DNA from: Polyangiaceae bacterium
GTDB taxonomy: Bacteria > Myxococcota_A > Polyangia > Polyangiales > Polyangiaceae
Length of the DNA: 36,081 nucleotides
NCBI GenBank assembly: GCA_016933275.1
Contig: JAFGBI010000420.1
Coordinates: 1-36,081, forward strand
Reading direction: 5' to 3'
Below the pieces are notes generated by a model. That model saw only the letters and a program-made list of their open reading frames with translations, was not told the origin of the DNA and did no database searches. The translations under genes and the position numbers were made by a program. Positions 8,230 through 16,678 of this stretch are shown here, one piece after another (position 1 is the stretch's first letter; each line of letters starts with the position of its first letter).

Positions 8230-10440
8230 CTATTTTTCAGACGATTCACCCAACTCATTGAGTTGATCCCTTTTGTTGCCAGTCACCGCGGTCGCTACCA
8301 CCGAAGAAAAGACCATCCATCGGGAGGTTTCGAGTAACTCGCCAATGGAAACGGCGGGCATGTCAGTCGCCAGCGCCCGCACGAACGCCCCTGCGCAGGC
8401 AGCTTGCCCCTTGTCCTGCCTGAGGGCAGGACCCCCACCACTGCCTCTGCAGCCCCACGCGCGAAGCGTGCGGAAGTTGTCGATCTGGTAGACTCCGCCT
8501 CCGACGAAGACCTCGATTCGTTCCTTGGGATAGGCCCGGTTCCCGTTCGCCAGGTAGTGAACGGTGGCAATCGATCCATCCGCGAAGCACAGCGCGATCG
8601 AGCCCACGTCCTCGATGGGATCGCGGGCACAACGCGCACGAAAGACGCTGAAGTCAGTGATGGAGCTACCCACCAAATGCCGCGCCAGATCGACGAAATG
8701 GCACGCTTCCCCCACGATGCGTCCGCCGCCGACCGTGGGGGACTGCGTCCAGTGCTCGGCCGGGATCGCCCCGGCGTTCACGGTGATGACGATCGCCTTC
8801 GGATCGATCCTCCCGGCGAGCAGCGCCTTCAGCTTCACGACCAGGGGCGCAAACCGTCGATTATATCCCACCATCAACTGCGGAGCATCCCCGCCCGACG
8901 CGGCGTCGGCGTAGGCCGCCTCGACCTCGTCGATCTCCGCCTCGGTGATGCCGAGGGGCTTTTCGACGAACACGTGCTTTCCGGCGCGCAGGGCCCGGCA
9001 GGTGAGGCGGGCGTGGGTGTCGTGCCGAGTCGCGATCACGATGGTGTTGACCTCCGGATCGTCGAACAAGCGATCGACATCGCTGGTCGCTAGCTCGATG
9101 CCGTGGCGGCGCGCTGCCTTGGCGGCGCTGATGCCAGAGGTCGTCGCGACCCATTTCAACCGAGCGGGTGTCTTCGCGAAAGCGGGGATCAGCAATCGGC
9201 TCGCGTAATTCCCCGCCCCGATGAACCCGATCACCGGGTGGGTCGGCCTCTGCGTCGGGCTTCGATGCGGCTTGGGCGGCGAGACCAGGACGGTCCGCTC
9301 GATCCCCGCGGTCTGCCCCTCGCGGATCTCGGGGGGCGAGTACCGGAGCAGAAGCCCGAGCGTTGGTGGATCCCCCGCCAGCCTCCCGTAGGCCGCCGCG
9401 GCGTCTTCGATCGGATACTCACCGGAGATCAGCGGAGCCACGTCGAGCTGCCCGCTCGCGAGCGCGCCGAGCACGGCTTCGAAGTTACGTTGCTCGGTCC
9501 AGCGCACGTAGCCGAGGGGGTAGTCCTGGCCCTGCTCCTCGTAGCGCGGATCGTACCGGCCAGGACCATAGGAGCAGGAGACCTGGAAGGTGAGCTCCCT
9601 CTCGTAGAAATCCGCGCGGCGGAGCTCGAGCCCCGTCACCCCCACCAGCACGATCCTGCCGCGCTTGCGGCACATGCGGGCGGCCTGCGAGACCGGCTCG
9701 CTGCTCTTGGTCGATGCCGTGATGATCACGGCGTCGACTCCCCGGCCCGAGGTGAGCCCCTCGACCGCACCTACCGGATCGATGCCCTCCCCCACCTCGA
9801 CGGTGCGGGCTCCGAAGCGTCGTGCCAGCTCCCGCCGCTCTGCCGATGGATCGATGCCGATCACCTGGCAGCCCGAAGCCCGTAGGAGCTGCACGGTGAT
9901 GAGGCCAATGAGGCCGAGCCCGGTCACGACCATGACCTCGCCGAGGGTGGGGCTGACGAGCCGGATCCCCTGCAGGGCGATCGCTCCGACCACCGTGAAC
10001 GCCGCCTGCTCCGGCGGCAGCCCCTCCGGCACCTTGGCGCAGAGGTGCTTGGGAACGCAGACGACCTCGGCGTGGTAGCCGTTCGACACCACCCGATCGC
10101 CGACGCGAAGGTCCGTCACCCCGTCACCGAGGGCGAGGACTCGCCCACAAGCGCTGTACCCGAGCGGGATCGGGTCGTCGAGCTTGCTCCGAACGGCCTC
10201 GACGGCGCTCATGAGCCCGTCGGTCCGCACCTTGTCGAGGACCTGGCGTACCTTCTCCGGCTGCTGCCGCGCCTTCTCGAACAGGCTCGCCCGGCCGAAC
10301 TCCACCAGCATCCGCTCGGTTCCCGCGGAGATGAGCGACGCCTCGTTGGCGATCAGCACGGTGCCCGCCCGCACCTGGGGAGCGGGCGCCTCGACCACCT
10401 CGGTCTGCCCGGATCCCAGGCTTTGAAGAACAACCTTCAC
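8230..10440 (-). CDS. Bi-domain oxidoreductase (MDR/Zn-alcohol-dehydrogenase-like + Gfo/Idh/MocA)
   Basis: A two-enzyme fusion of about 736 aa. The N-terminal half (about 1-370) is a medium-chain dehydrogenase/reductase with the Rossmann loop TGLGLIG (about 173-179), but the structural-zinc Cys cluster is absent. The C-terminal half (about 400-736) is Gfo/Idh/MocA-like, with FIGAGNYASRLLIPAFAKTP as nucleotide loop, the EKPLGI motif and GEACHFVDLARHLVG in the catalytic region. Such fusions occur in exopolysaccharide and sugar-modification clusters, presumably acting on nucleotide sugars; the reaction is not known to me. I choose GTG 10440 because GGAGG lies 6 nt upstream; a TTG one codon earlier would sit too close. 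It follows the tyrosine kinase gene by about 54 bp, so they are probably co-transcribed. Confidence 0.87.
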   Translation of the reverse strand: MKVVLQSLGSGQTEVVEAPAPQVRAGTVLIANEASLISAGTERMLVEFGRASLFEKARQQPEKVRQVLDKVRTDGLMSAVEAVRSKLDDPIPLGYSACGRVLALGDGVTDLRVGDRVVSNGYHAEVVCVPKHLCAKVPEGLPPEQAAFTVVGAIALQGIRLVSPTLGEVMVVTGLGLIGLITVQLLRASGCQVIGIDPSAERRELARRFGARTVEVGEGIDPVGAVEGLTSGRGVDAVIITASTKSSEPVSQAARMCRKRGRIVLVGVTGLELRRADFYERELTFQVSCSYGPGRYDPRYEEQGQDYPLGYVRWTEQRNFEAVLGALASGQLDVAPLISGEYPIEDAAAAYGRLAGDPPTLGLLLRYSPPEIREGQTAGIERTVLVSPPKPHRSPTQRPTHPVIGFIGAGNYASRLLIPAFAKTPARLKWVATTSGISAAKAARRHGIELATSDVDRLFDDPEVNTIVIATRHDTHARLTCRALRAGKHVFVEKPLGITEAEIDEVEAAYADAASGGDAPQLMVGYNRRFAPLVVKLKALLAGRIDPKAIVITVNAGAIPAEHWTQSPTVGGGRIVGEACHFVDLARHLVGSSITDFSVFRARCARDPIEDVGSIALCFADGSIATVHYLANGNRAYPKERIEVFVGGGVYQIDNFRTLRAWGCRGSGGGPALRQDKGQAACAGAFVRALATDMPAVSIGELLETSRWMVFSSVVATAVTGNKRDQLNELGESSEK

Positions 10441-10494
10441 CAACGTCCTCCCGTCCGTAGCCTTCCAGCGCCCATGGCCGACTCCGGGGATCGC

Positions 10495-12753
10495 TCAACT
10501 CGCGGCACGCGGCGGCGCGACCGAATCACCCGCTTCGGCCCCGGTCGACCCGTAGCCGTAGCCACCGTGGTAGTACTGGTAGTAATAGCTGCCGTAGTAG
10601 CCCCGGCGGTTTAGGTCCACGTCGTTGAGCACGCAACCAACGACGTGGGCCCCGACGTCCCGGAGGGTGCGCGCGGCGCGTGCGGCGAGATCCCGCGAGG
10701 TCTTGCCCGCCCGCGCCACCAGGATGGTCGCGTCGATGCCCGGCGCCACCACAGCGGCGTCCGTCACCACGCCCACGGGCGGGCTGTCGAGGACCAGGGT
10801 GTCGTAGCGGCTGCCGAGTTCGTCGAGGAGGGCCTGGAAGCTGGAGCTCTGGAGGAGCTCGGCCGGGGTCGCCACCATCGGACCCGAGGGCAGCAGGCTC
10901 AGGTTCGGGACCGCCGTCGTCAGCGACGCCGTGGTCAAGAGCCCGTGATCGACCACGCTGCTCGATACGCCCACGTCGTTGGTCACCTCGAAGATCCGAT
11001 GGAGCCGGGGACGCCGGAGGTCGCAGTCCACCAGGAGCACCCGCCTGCCGGTCTGGGCGAGGGCGATGGCGAGGGTGCTGGCGACCATGGTCTTGCCCTC
11101 ACCCGGGTTGGCGCTGGTGATGAGGATGCGACGGTGGGGATGGTCGGGCGAGGAGAAGAGCAGATTGGTCCGGATGCGCCGCGCGGCCTCGGCCATGGCT
11201 CCCGCCGACGCGTGATGGGCAATGAGCTCGAGCGGTGCGTCCTGCGGGACCTGGCGGTGCCTGCCGCGACGGCCGTAGGAATGGCCCTTGGCGGAACGGG
11301 CCCGCTCACCCGAAGGTAGCAGCCCGAAGAACGCGAGACCGGTCGCAATCTCGAGCTCCTCTGGTGTTCGAACCCGGCGGTCGAGCAGCTCACGAGCCAG
11401 CACGAGCCCGAGGCCCAGGCCGACCCCAGCCATCATGCCGAGGGCCAGGCTCAGCGGAACGCGCGGCTTGACCGGGACCCGACCCGCCCGGGCCGGCTCG
11501 ACGACGGTGATGTTGTTGAACCGCATCAAGCCCGTTAGATCGCTCTCCTTAGAGCGCTCGAGCACGAGGGAGTAGAGCTTCTCGGTGTTGTCCTTCGAGC
11601 GCTCGAGCCGGCGAAACTCGATCTCGAGCATGTTGAGATCCATCGCCCGCTGCTTCGCCTGCTCGAAGAGGCTCGAGAGGCCAGCCGTCTCCCGCGACGC
11701 AGCGTCGAGATCGCTCTTCGCCGCCCCCTGCACGTTGCGGATCTCGGCGAGCAGCGCCTGCCGGGTGGGTTCGAGCTTCGCGCCGACCGCCGCCACCTCG
11801 GGGTGCCGCTCGCCCTTGCCCGACCCCATGATGGCGGCGTACTCCGCCTTGGCGTGGACGTACTCCGCGCGCAGGGTGTTGAGGAGCGGGTTGGCCAGAA
11901 GCTCGGTCGCCGGCAGGTCGTCCGGGTCTTCGGCGTCGATCTTCGACAGCTCGTTGTACCGGGCCTTCAGGGCTTCGCGTCGGGTCTGGATGGCCGTGAG
12001 CGCCTGGTTCAGCTGCTGCATCTCCTCGCGCAGCATGTTCGATTGATCGTCTAGCGACACCGAGAGGATGCGCTTGTCCTTCTTGTAGTCGTGGAGGGCA
12101 AGCTCGCTCGATTCGAGCTCTTGCTTGAGCTTGGCGACCTGATCCCGGAGCCACTGGCTCGCCTCGTCGGTCGAGGCCACGACCTGCTCCACGTTCCGCT
12201 CGAGGTAGAGATCGACCAGCGTCGCGAGCACGCGGGACGAGCGCTCCGGATCGGCGTCCTCGAAGTTTACCACCACGAGCCGGCTGTCCTTCATCGGCTC
12301 GACCTTCAACCGCCCGAGGAGGACATCGGCGGCATCTTCGACCGTATACTCCCGCTCTGGTGCCGGGGGGTTGGCCTCGCCGGGCGCGGCGTTGGCGAGG
12401 AAGCGGAGATTCCGGTGCAAGGCGAGCTTCTTCACCGTCTCGACCGCGAGGGCGCGACTCTGCAAGAGCTTCTGCTGGGTCGCGTAGTACTCCTTGTTCG
12501 ACCAGTAGCTCCCGACACCCATGTCCACCACGTTCTGGACGTCTTTGCCGAGGGGTCGCGGCGGGGTGGGCTCGATCTGAACGGTCGCGGTCGATCGGTA
12601 GATCTTCTTCTGGCCAAGCGTGTAGAACGTCGTCCCGAAGAACACGCCCGCGGCCACCACCAAGCCCATCAGCCAGTGCTTGCGGAGCGCCTTCAGGGCA
12701 ACGTCGGACGTTAGTCCGGCGAGCAGATCGGACGATGGCTGCAGTTCGGGCAT
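10495..12753 (-). CDS. Wzc-type polysaccharide co-polymerase / BY-family tyrosine autokinase
   Basis: An inner-membrane chain-length regulator with a cytoplasmic tyrosine kinase. The order is a Wzz domain with TM1 (about 28-50, WLMGLVVAAGVFFGTTF), a long periplasmic coiled-coil region (about 190-400), the second TM (about 435-460, SLALGMMAGVGLGLGLVLA), then the kinase with Walker A SANPGEGKT (547-555), Walker A' VLLVDCDLRRP (573-583) and Walker B TLVLDSPPVG. The tail GYYGSYYYQYYHGGYGYG carries nine Tyr within 719-734, the typical autophosphorylation cluster. The length (752 aa) matches fused Gram-negative Wzc proteins. No Wza-type outer-membrane channel is encoded in the window. It probably drives assembly of the polymer made by the neighbouring Wzx/Wzy. 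Confidence 0.93.
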   Translation of the reverse strand: MPELQPSSDLLAGLTSDVALKALRKHWLMGLVVAAGVFFGTTFYTLGQKKIYRSTATVQIEPTPPRPLGKDVQNVVDMGVGSYWSNKEYYATQQKLLQSRALAVETVKKLALHRNLRFLANAAPGEANPPAPEREYTVEDAADVLLGRLKVEPMKDSRLVVVNFEDADPERSSRVLATLVDLYLERNVEQVVASTDEASQWLRDQVAKLKQELESSELALHDYKKDKRILSVSLDDQSNMLREEMQQLNQALTAIQTRREALKARYNELSKIDAEDPDDLPATELLANPLLNTLRAEYVHAKAEYAAIMGSGKGERHPEVAAVGAKLEPTRQALLAEIRNVQGAAKSDLDAASRETAGLSSLFEQAKQRAMDLNMLEIEFRRLERSKDNTEKLYSLVLERSKESDLTGLMRFNNITVVEPARAGRVPVKPRVPLSLALGMMAGVGLGLGLVLARELLDRRVRTPEELEIATGLAFFGLLPSGERARSAKGHSYGRRGRHRQVPQDAPLELIAHHASAGAMAEAARRIRTNLLFSSPDHPHRRILITSANPGEGKTMVASTLAIALAQTGRRVLLVDCDLRRPRLHRIFEVTNDVGVSSSVVDHGLLTTASLTTAVPNLSLLPSGPMVATPAELLQSSSFQALLDELGSRYDTLVLDSPPVGVVTDAAVVAPGIDATILVARAGKTSRDLAARAARTLRDVGAHVVGCVLNDVDLNRRGYYGSYYYQYYHGGYGYGSTGAEAGDSVAPPRAAS

Positions 12754-13119
12754 CGGTGATGCTGACCCCTCGGCCGAGAGATACCTCGAGATCCTCGGGC
12801 TGTCAGCCCCTGGCTGGGAGGTGTTTCCTTGAGTTGCCGGAGAACCGGGTCGGGTTCAACACCAGTAGCGGAAGCGTCCCGCTGGGGGGCCTGGTGAGCA
12901 AACCCCAACCAACCTCGACCGGGGAACACACAGTCGGCTAGCTGGCCGTCTCGCTTCAGTAACCCTATCAGAAGGCAGGTGCCAAGGCGGCAGGGTTGCC
13001 AGGCGCGCCGACCTGGTCGTCCAAGCTGGCGTCCAGCAGCGCGAGGTGGCGCGGCGCCGTCGAGCTCGACAGCTAGCGTGAGGGCCAGGGACAGCAGCGG
13101 CATCGTCCAGGCGTCGCCG
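12754..13119. other. 366-bp intergenic region upstream of the Wzc gene
   Basis: This lies between the regulator stop (13120) and the Wzc start (12753) on the minus strand, so it probably holds the promoter of the Wzc/bi-domain/polymerase genes. I see no convincing -35/-10 pair. A GG-N9-GC element on the minus strand (about 12895-12910) looks sigma-54-like but its spacing is one base short. A 200-aa open frame crosses the region on the minus strand but runs into both flanking genes in another frame and looks like a shadow. Confidence 0.4.
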
Positions 13120-14166
13120 TCAATCCACGGTCCACGCGCGGCGGCTCGCCGCCCAACGGGCCACGCCGCGATAGGTCCACGGGGCCGAAGCTCGGGTTCG
13201 TGTGAGCAGGAAGGCGGTCTCCGCGGGGTTCCGTCCCCGCACCGGGATGGCGAAGGCGCGCCGCGTCCCCACACCCGCGCCAGCCGCGAACAAGAAGAGA
13301 TGGCCGTCGACACGGGTCCAGGGCGGCGCTGGTTCGCGACTCAGGCCGAAGATGGAAGCGATCCCGTCTCCGGGCAGGTGGGTGCCCGGCGAGGGCGCGA
13401 GCTCCTCCGGGCGAAACACGCGGAGCAGGAGCCCCACCACCCGGTCCCCGGGGCGAACGGGCATCGGCTCCACTTCGGGGTCGTCGGAGGTCAGCCAGAT
13501 GCGGCCACCGCGCGCCTTCACCCGCTTGATATGGAGCGACTGGTCGAGCGGCGCGCTGTCCCGGGCGATCAGCGCAATGGACCCGGCCACGGCGGCGGGC
13601 CCCACCCGAACGGCCTTGAGCAGCAGCCAGTCCCCGTCACGGATCTCGGCAGGAAAGGCCTGCATGGAGGTGCCGCACGCTCGCACGGCGAAGCATTGCG
13701 GTGCGGGCGAGCTCACAGGGAGAAGAACCTGGGCCTCTGGCGGGTCTTCGACGCTGCGGCGGGATGGCCGCCAGCCAGCGGCCACGTCCACGCTGGGGAA
13801 CGCCCGGACCAGGGTACGGGCCACCTCGCTCGCCCTGGGCCCAGGTCGCTGGCCCACGAGCTCGAGCAGGCGCGCGAGCTCCGCAGCCCCGAGGCCCCGG
13901 AGGCAATCCACGAGCTTCTGGCGCGGGCCGGCGTCAGGGAAGGTCAGCAGATCCAGCAGGTCCACGTCCAGCCGGGAGGCAAGCTCCGCGAGCTTGGTCA
14001 CCGAGGGCAACGCAAGGCCTCGTTCGACGTCGCTCAGGTACCCCTTGGACCCGAAGTCGCTCTCGTACGCGAGCCGCTCCGCCGTGAGTCCGCGTTCCGT
14101 TCGGAGCTCCGCGATGCGGCGGCCAATGGCAGCGGCCAGGGGGTGAGGCGCTCTGCGCCGAGGCAT
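13120..14166 (-). CDS. XRE-family regulator with S24/LexA-like C-terminal domain
   Basis: A 348-aa DNA-binding protein. Residues about 10-75 form a Cro/cI-type helix-turn-helix (IGRRIAELRTERGLTAERLA, then GYLSDVERGLALPSVTKLAE). After a linker, the C-terminal half resembles an S24/LexA fold: ACGTSMQAF with candidate nucleophile Ser167, RDGDWLLLKAV, and HIKRVKARGGRIWL with candidate Lys214 or Lys217. This suggests either latent self-cleavage or just a dimerisation/sensor module. It lies upstream of the Wzc operon in the same direction and divergent from the response regulator, with a perfect palindrome in between, so autoregulation and control of the locus are plausible. About 60 residues beyond the S24 region, ending RRAWTVD, match nothing I recognise. 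Confidence 0.82.
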   Translation of the reverse strand: MPRRRAPHPLAAAIGRRIAELRTERGLTAERLAYESDFGSKGYLSDVERGLALPSVTKLAELASRLDVDLLDLLTFPDAGPRQKLVDCLRGLGAAELARLLELVGQRPGPRASEVARTLVRAFPSVDVAAGWRPSRRSVEDPPEAQVLLPVSSPAPQCFAVRACGTSMQAFPAEIRDGDWLLLKAVRVGPAAVAGSIALIARDSAPLDQSLHIKRVKARGGRIWLTSDDPEVEPMPVRPGDRVVGLLLRVFRPEELAPSPGTHLPGDGIASIFGLSREPAPPWTRVDGHLFLFAAGAGVGTRRAFAIPVRGRNPAETAFLLTRTRASAPWTYRGVARWAASRRAWTVD

Positions 14167-14202
14167 GTGGTGCCGGAGCGTATTGACCGTGCGCTGTCCG
14201 TT

Positions 14203-14221
14203 GGTTCGTCCTGGACGAACC
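14203..14221. promoter_or_regulatory. Perfect 19-bp palindrome, candidate operator
   Basis: GGTTCGTCCTGGACGAACC is two perfect 9-bp inverted arms around a single T. It lies in the 120-bp divergent region between the XRE/S24 regulator (start 14166) and the response regulator (start 14287). Size and symmetry suit a dimeric HTH regulator. A TATGCT hexamer at 14230-14235 could be a -10 element for the rightward gene, which would put the palindrome over its -35 zone. I noticed no second copy in the window. Confidence 0.6.
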
Positions 14222-14286
14222 CAGCCTGCTATGCTGACATGCGCCCGGGGGCAGCGCTCGAAGCCGAGGCCCGAAGGGAGGGACCC

Positions 14287-14721
14287 ATGCAGACTCCGGA
14301 GCTCTGGACAGCCACGATCGAGACGACTCGCAACGTCGCGGAGGCTCGGCAGCTCATCAGCACACGGTCGGTGCTCGTCGTCGAGGATGAGGTAGCGCTG
14401 CTACGGGCGCTCGGCCGGCTGCTGCGACGCGATGGCTATCTGGTCGCCACTGCCGCTTCCTACGCCCAGGCCCAGCGCACCTCGGTCGCCTTCGACCTGG
14501 CCCTGCTCGACATCGAGCTCGGGGACGGCTCGGGCGTCGTGCTCGCGCGCGAGCTCCTCGCCTCGGGTCGCGCCGGACGGGTCCTCTTCCATACGGGCTG
14601 CACGAGCCAGAGCACCCTGGCGAGCGCCGCCGAGCTCGGCCCGGTGCTGTCGAAGCCGAGCTCGTTCGAGGTGCTGTTGGCAGCCATTCGCTCGAGCGCG
14701 GATCGAGAGGTCCTTGGGTGA
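14287..14721 (+). CDS. Single-domain response regulator (CheY-like receiver)
   Basis: A 144-aa receiver with no output domain. The acidic pair Glu33-Asp34 (VVEDE), phosphoacceptor Asp75 (LALLDIELGDGSG), Thr103 (VLFHTG) and Lys123 (LSKPSSF) are all present, so it should be phosphorylatable. About 27 residues precede the fold. The ATG at 14287 is chosen because AAGGGAGGG lies just before it; the frame is open far upstream, but that part is antisense to the XRE gene. No histidine kinase is encoded nearby, so it must be served by a kinase elsewhere. It is followed 48 bp later by the nucleotidyltransferase gene in the same direction. Confidence 0.85.
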   Translation: MQTPELWTATIETTRNVAEARQLISTRSVLVVEDEVALLRALGRLLRRDGYLVATAASYAQAQRTSVAFDLALLDIELGDGSGVVLARELLASGRAGRVLFHTGCTSQSTLASAAELGPVLSKPSSFEVLLAAIRSSADREVLG

Positions 14722-14769
14722 AGCAGGCCGGACTGGCCGCGCCGCTCCCATACTGGCACGCTCGCCGCC

Positions 14770-15780
14770 ATGTCCCACCGCGAGCTCCGGACCGCCGCGC
14801 TCGCCCCCTTGCGGGCGGAGCCGGAGCCGGACGTCGCGATCTCGGTGGCGAGAGCCCGACCGCGTGAGCTCGAGGAGTACCTCGCGGCCCACCGCTTACG
14901 TCTCCTCTGGCGTGACGCGCTCCTACGGCAGAACGTCTGGACCGAGTTGCCCGATCGCCTGCGCGCGAACCTCGACCGGGGCGAGGTGATCGCGACCGCA
15001 CGCGTGCTCGCGCAGGAGCGGCTGGCAGTGGACGCGTCCCGCGCCCTCACGGAGGGAGGCGTCGAACACGCCCTGATGAAGGGTGCTCACCTGCGCCGGG
15101 AGCTCTACCCCCACCCGGCGCTCCGACCGTCGGATGACGTCGACGTGATAGTCCCCCGAGAGAAGCGCGACCTGGCCCTCGCGACGCTCGGAGGGGCGAG
15201 GCTCGAGCGGAGCAGCAAGGCCCCGTCCCCTCACGAGCTCTCGTTGACGCGCGACGGCCTGGGGGTAGACCTCCATTTTCACCCCTTTCGCCCGGGACGA
15301 GCGCGCTTCGATCCCACGCCGGCGATGCTGGCATCCCGGGTGACGGGCGGTCCCCTACCCGTCCTCAACGACCTGTGGACATCGATTGTCCTCACCGTGG
15401 GCGCGGCCCTCGGGGATTACGTGACCGCGCGGCTCCTCCGCGCCGTGGAGCTCGATCTCTGGGTCAGGCGGGGTCGGGTCCCCTGGAGGGAGTTCGCCTC
15501 CTTGGTGAAGCGCCTTGGCCTGGCCACCGCAGCCTGGACCATGCTCGCGTTCACCCAGGATTGCCTGTCCACTCCCCTGCCGGACGCCACCCTGAGCCAG
15601 CTTCGGCCCGGCGTGATCCGCTGCGCCTACCTCGAAGCCTGGCTTCGCCTGGATCCGGCGCGGGTCTACGCCGTGACCCCGACCGCCGCGCGGATCGCGT
15701 TCAGTCTTGCCCTCGAGGACACGCCGCGAGACGTGATGCGGGCGTTGGCCGCGCGCCGGATGGTGCCCCGGGAGGGGTAG
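14770..15780 (+). CDS. Nucleotidyltransferase-fold protein (PF14907-like, NTP_transf_5)
   Basis: A 336-aa protein with the signature of the uncharacterised nucleotidyltransferase family PF14907: ALMKGAHLRRELYPHPALRP (about 101-120), DDVDVIV (122-128, metal-binding carboxylates), and a second acidic/His strand GVDLHFHPF (165-173). The C-terminal half is helical and unremarkable. Proteins of this family recur next to PqqD-like, HPr-kinase-like and asparagine-synthetase-like genes in lasso-type and related peptide-modification loci. All of those are present within 10 kb here, so it is probably part of that system and may nucleotidylate the peptide or a sugar. That role is inference. The start at 14770 has no strong Shine-Dalgarno. 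Confidence 0.75.
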   Translation: MSHRELRTAALAPLRAEPEPDVAISVARARPRELEEYLAAHRLRLLWRDALLRQNVWTELPDRLRANLDRGEVIATARVLAQERLAVDASRALTEGGVEHALMKGAHLRRELYPHPALRPSDDVDVIVPREKRDLALATLGGARLERSSKAPSPHELSLTRDGLGVDLHFHPFRPGRARFDPTPAMLASRVTGGPLPVLNDLWTSIVLTVGAALGDYVTARLLRAVELDLWVRRGRVPWREFASLVKRLGLATAAWTMLAFTQDCLSTPLPDATLSQLRPGVIRCAYLEAWLRLDPARVYAVTPTAARIAFSLALEDTPRDVMRALAARRMVPREG

Positions 15781-15829
15781 GTCCGGCGCGGCGCCTTGTC
15801 AGACGACGAACCGAGGATAGGATCCAGGC

Positions 15830-16666
15830 ATGAGTCTCGACCGCTCGCGCCACGACGAGCCGCTCCCCCCGGTGGATGCGCGGCTCGTGATGCCCGAGAC
15901 GCGGTATGAGGCGATCGAAGGGAGGATCGTCTACGTGGCCCCCGCCGACGAGCCGCACGGCACGTGTCACGCCAAGCTCGCAGCGTTGCTCGAGGCGCAC
16001 GTGGCGCCCGGTTACGACGTGGCGGTCGACATGCTGACCCGGACGTCCGAGACGAGCGATTTCGCCCCGGACGCCAGCGTCTTCCCCGCTGCACGCCACC
16101 CCGAGACCGGCGGTCGGCAGCTCGAGGAGCTCGCCTTCGAGGTCGTCAGCACCTCGGCGCTCAACGAGACCGGCAGCAAGGCGGCTCGCCTGCGTGAGCG
16201 TGGGGTTCGGCGCGTGTTCGCCATCGACGTCAAGCGAGCGCGGGCGCTCGAATGGTCCGATGACCTCGGGACGTGGCAGCTCCTCGCGCCCGACGGGGCC
16301 ATCGACGATCGCTCCCTCGCCATTCCGCTCTCCATCGCCGCCCTGGTCGGGTCGGCCAGCGCGGAAGACGCCGTGGCACACGCGCTGCTCGCCCGCCGGA
16401 CCCCGACGCTCGAACGCGCGCTCGCGAAGACGCACGATGCCGGCCGCAGACAAGGCCACCAGGAGGGCCACCAGGAGGGCCACCAGGAAGGTGCACTGGC
16501 GGGGAGACGGGCGGCCCTGCTCGCGGTCCTCGAGGGCCGTGGCCTGGCCCTCGAGGACCGGCAACGGGACGCCATCATCGCCGAGGCGGATCCAGGCCGT
16601 CTCGACCGCTGGCTCGCGCTCGCCGGGGTTGCCGAGACCGTCGCGACCCTGCTCGACGCGAGGTAG
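15830..16666 (+). CDS. Uma2-family PD-(D/E)XK nuclease-like protein with Gly-His-Gln-Glu repeats
   Basis: A 278-aa protein. Residues about 20-180 match the Uma2 (DUF820) family of putative restriction-endonuclease-fold proteins: YEAIEGRIVYVAP, SDFAPDASVF with the PD acid, LAFEVVS with the second acid, and KAARLRERGVRRVFAIDVKR. The C-terminal tail has a short repeat GHQEGHQEGHQEG, then a helical region ending ETVATLLDAR; related nuclease-fold proteins often end with such G-x2-E-G repeats. No partner methylase is present and its function is unknown. It may be an unrelated passenger between the nucleotidyltransferase and the sulfotransferase. It ends 12 bp from the convergent sulfotransferase. 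Confidence 0.8.
   Translation: MSLDRSRHDEPLPPVDARLVMPETRYEAIEGRIVYVAPADEPHGTCHAKLAALLEAHVAPGYDVAVDMLTRTSETSDFAPDASVFPAARHPETGGRQLEELAFEVVSTSALNETGSKAARLRERGVRRVFAIDVKRARALEWSDDLGTWQLLAPDGAIDDRSLAIPLSIAALVGSASAEDAVAHALLARRTPTLERALAKTHDAGRRQGHQEGHQEGHQEGALAGRRAALLAVLEGRGLALEDRQRDAIIAEADPGRLDRWLALAGVAETVATLLDAR
16454..16489 (+). repeat. Three 12-bp in-frame tandem repeats (GGCCACCAGGAG)
   Basis: Three consecutive copies, the last with one substitution, encode the GHQE repeats of the Uma2-like protein. A multiple of three keeps the frame, so copy-number change would alter only the tail length. Confidence 0.9.
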
Positions 16667-16678
16667 CCACGATGGCGG

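Noticed and set aside
12891..12920. Sigma-54-like promoter (GG...TTTGC) upstream of Wzc
   Set aside because: The GG-to-GC spacing is 9 instead of 10 bases and the upstream element lacks the CAC part.
12711..13313. A 200-aa minus-strand ORF between the regulator and Wzc
   Set aside because: It overlaps both neighbours out of frame and its composition (Arg, Pro, Ser, Cys) looks like noise.
12979..14286. Long N-terminal extension of the response regulator frame
   Set aside because: The upstream part is antisense to the XRE/S24 gene and has wrong-frame composition; a good ribosome site precedes ATG 14287.
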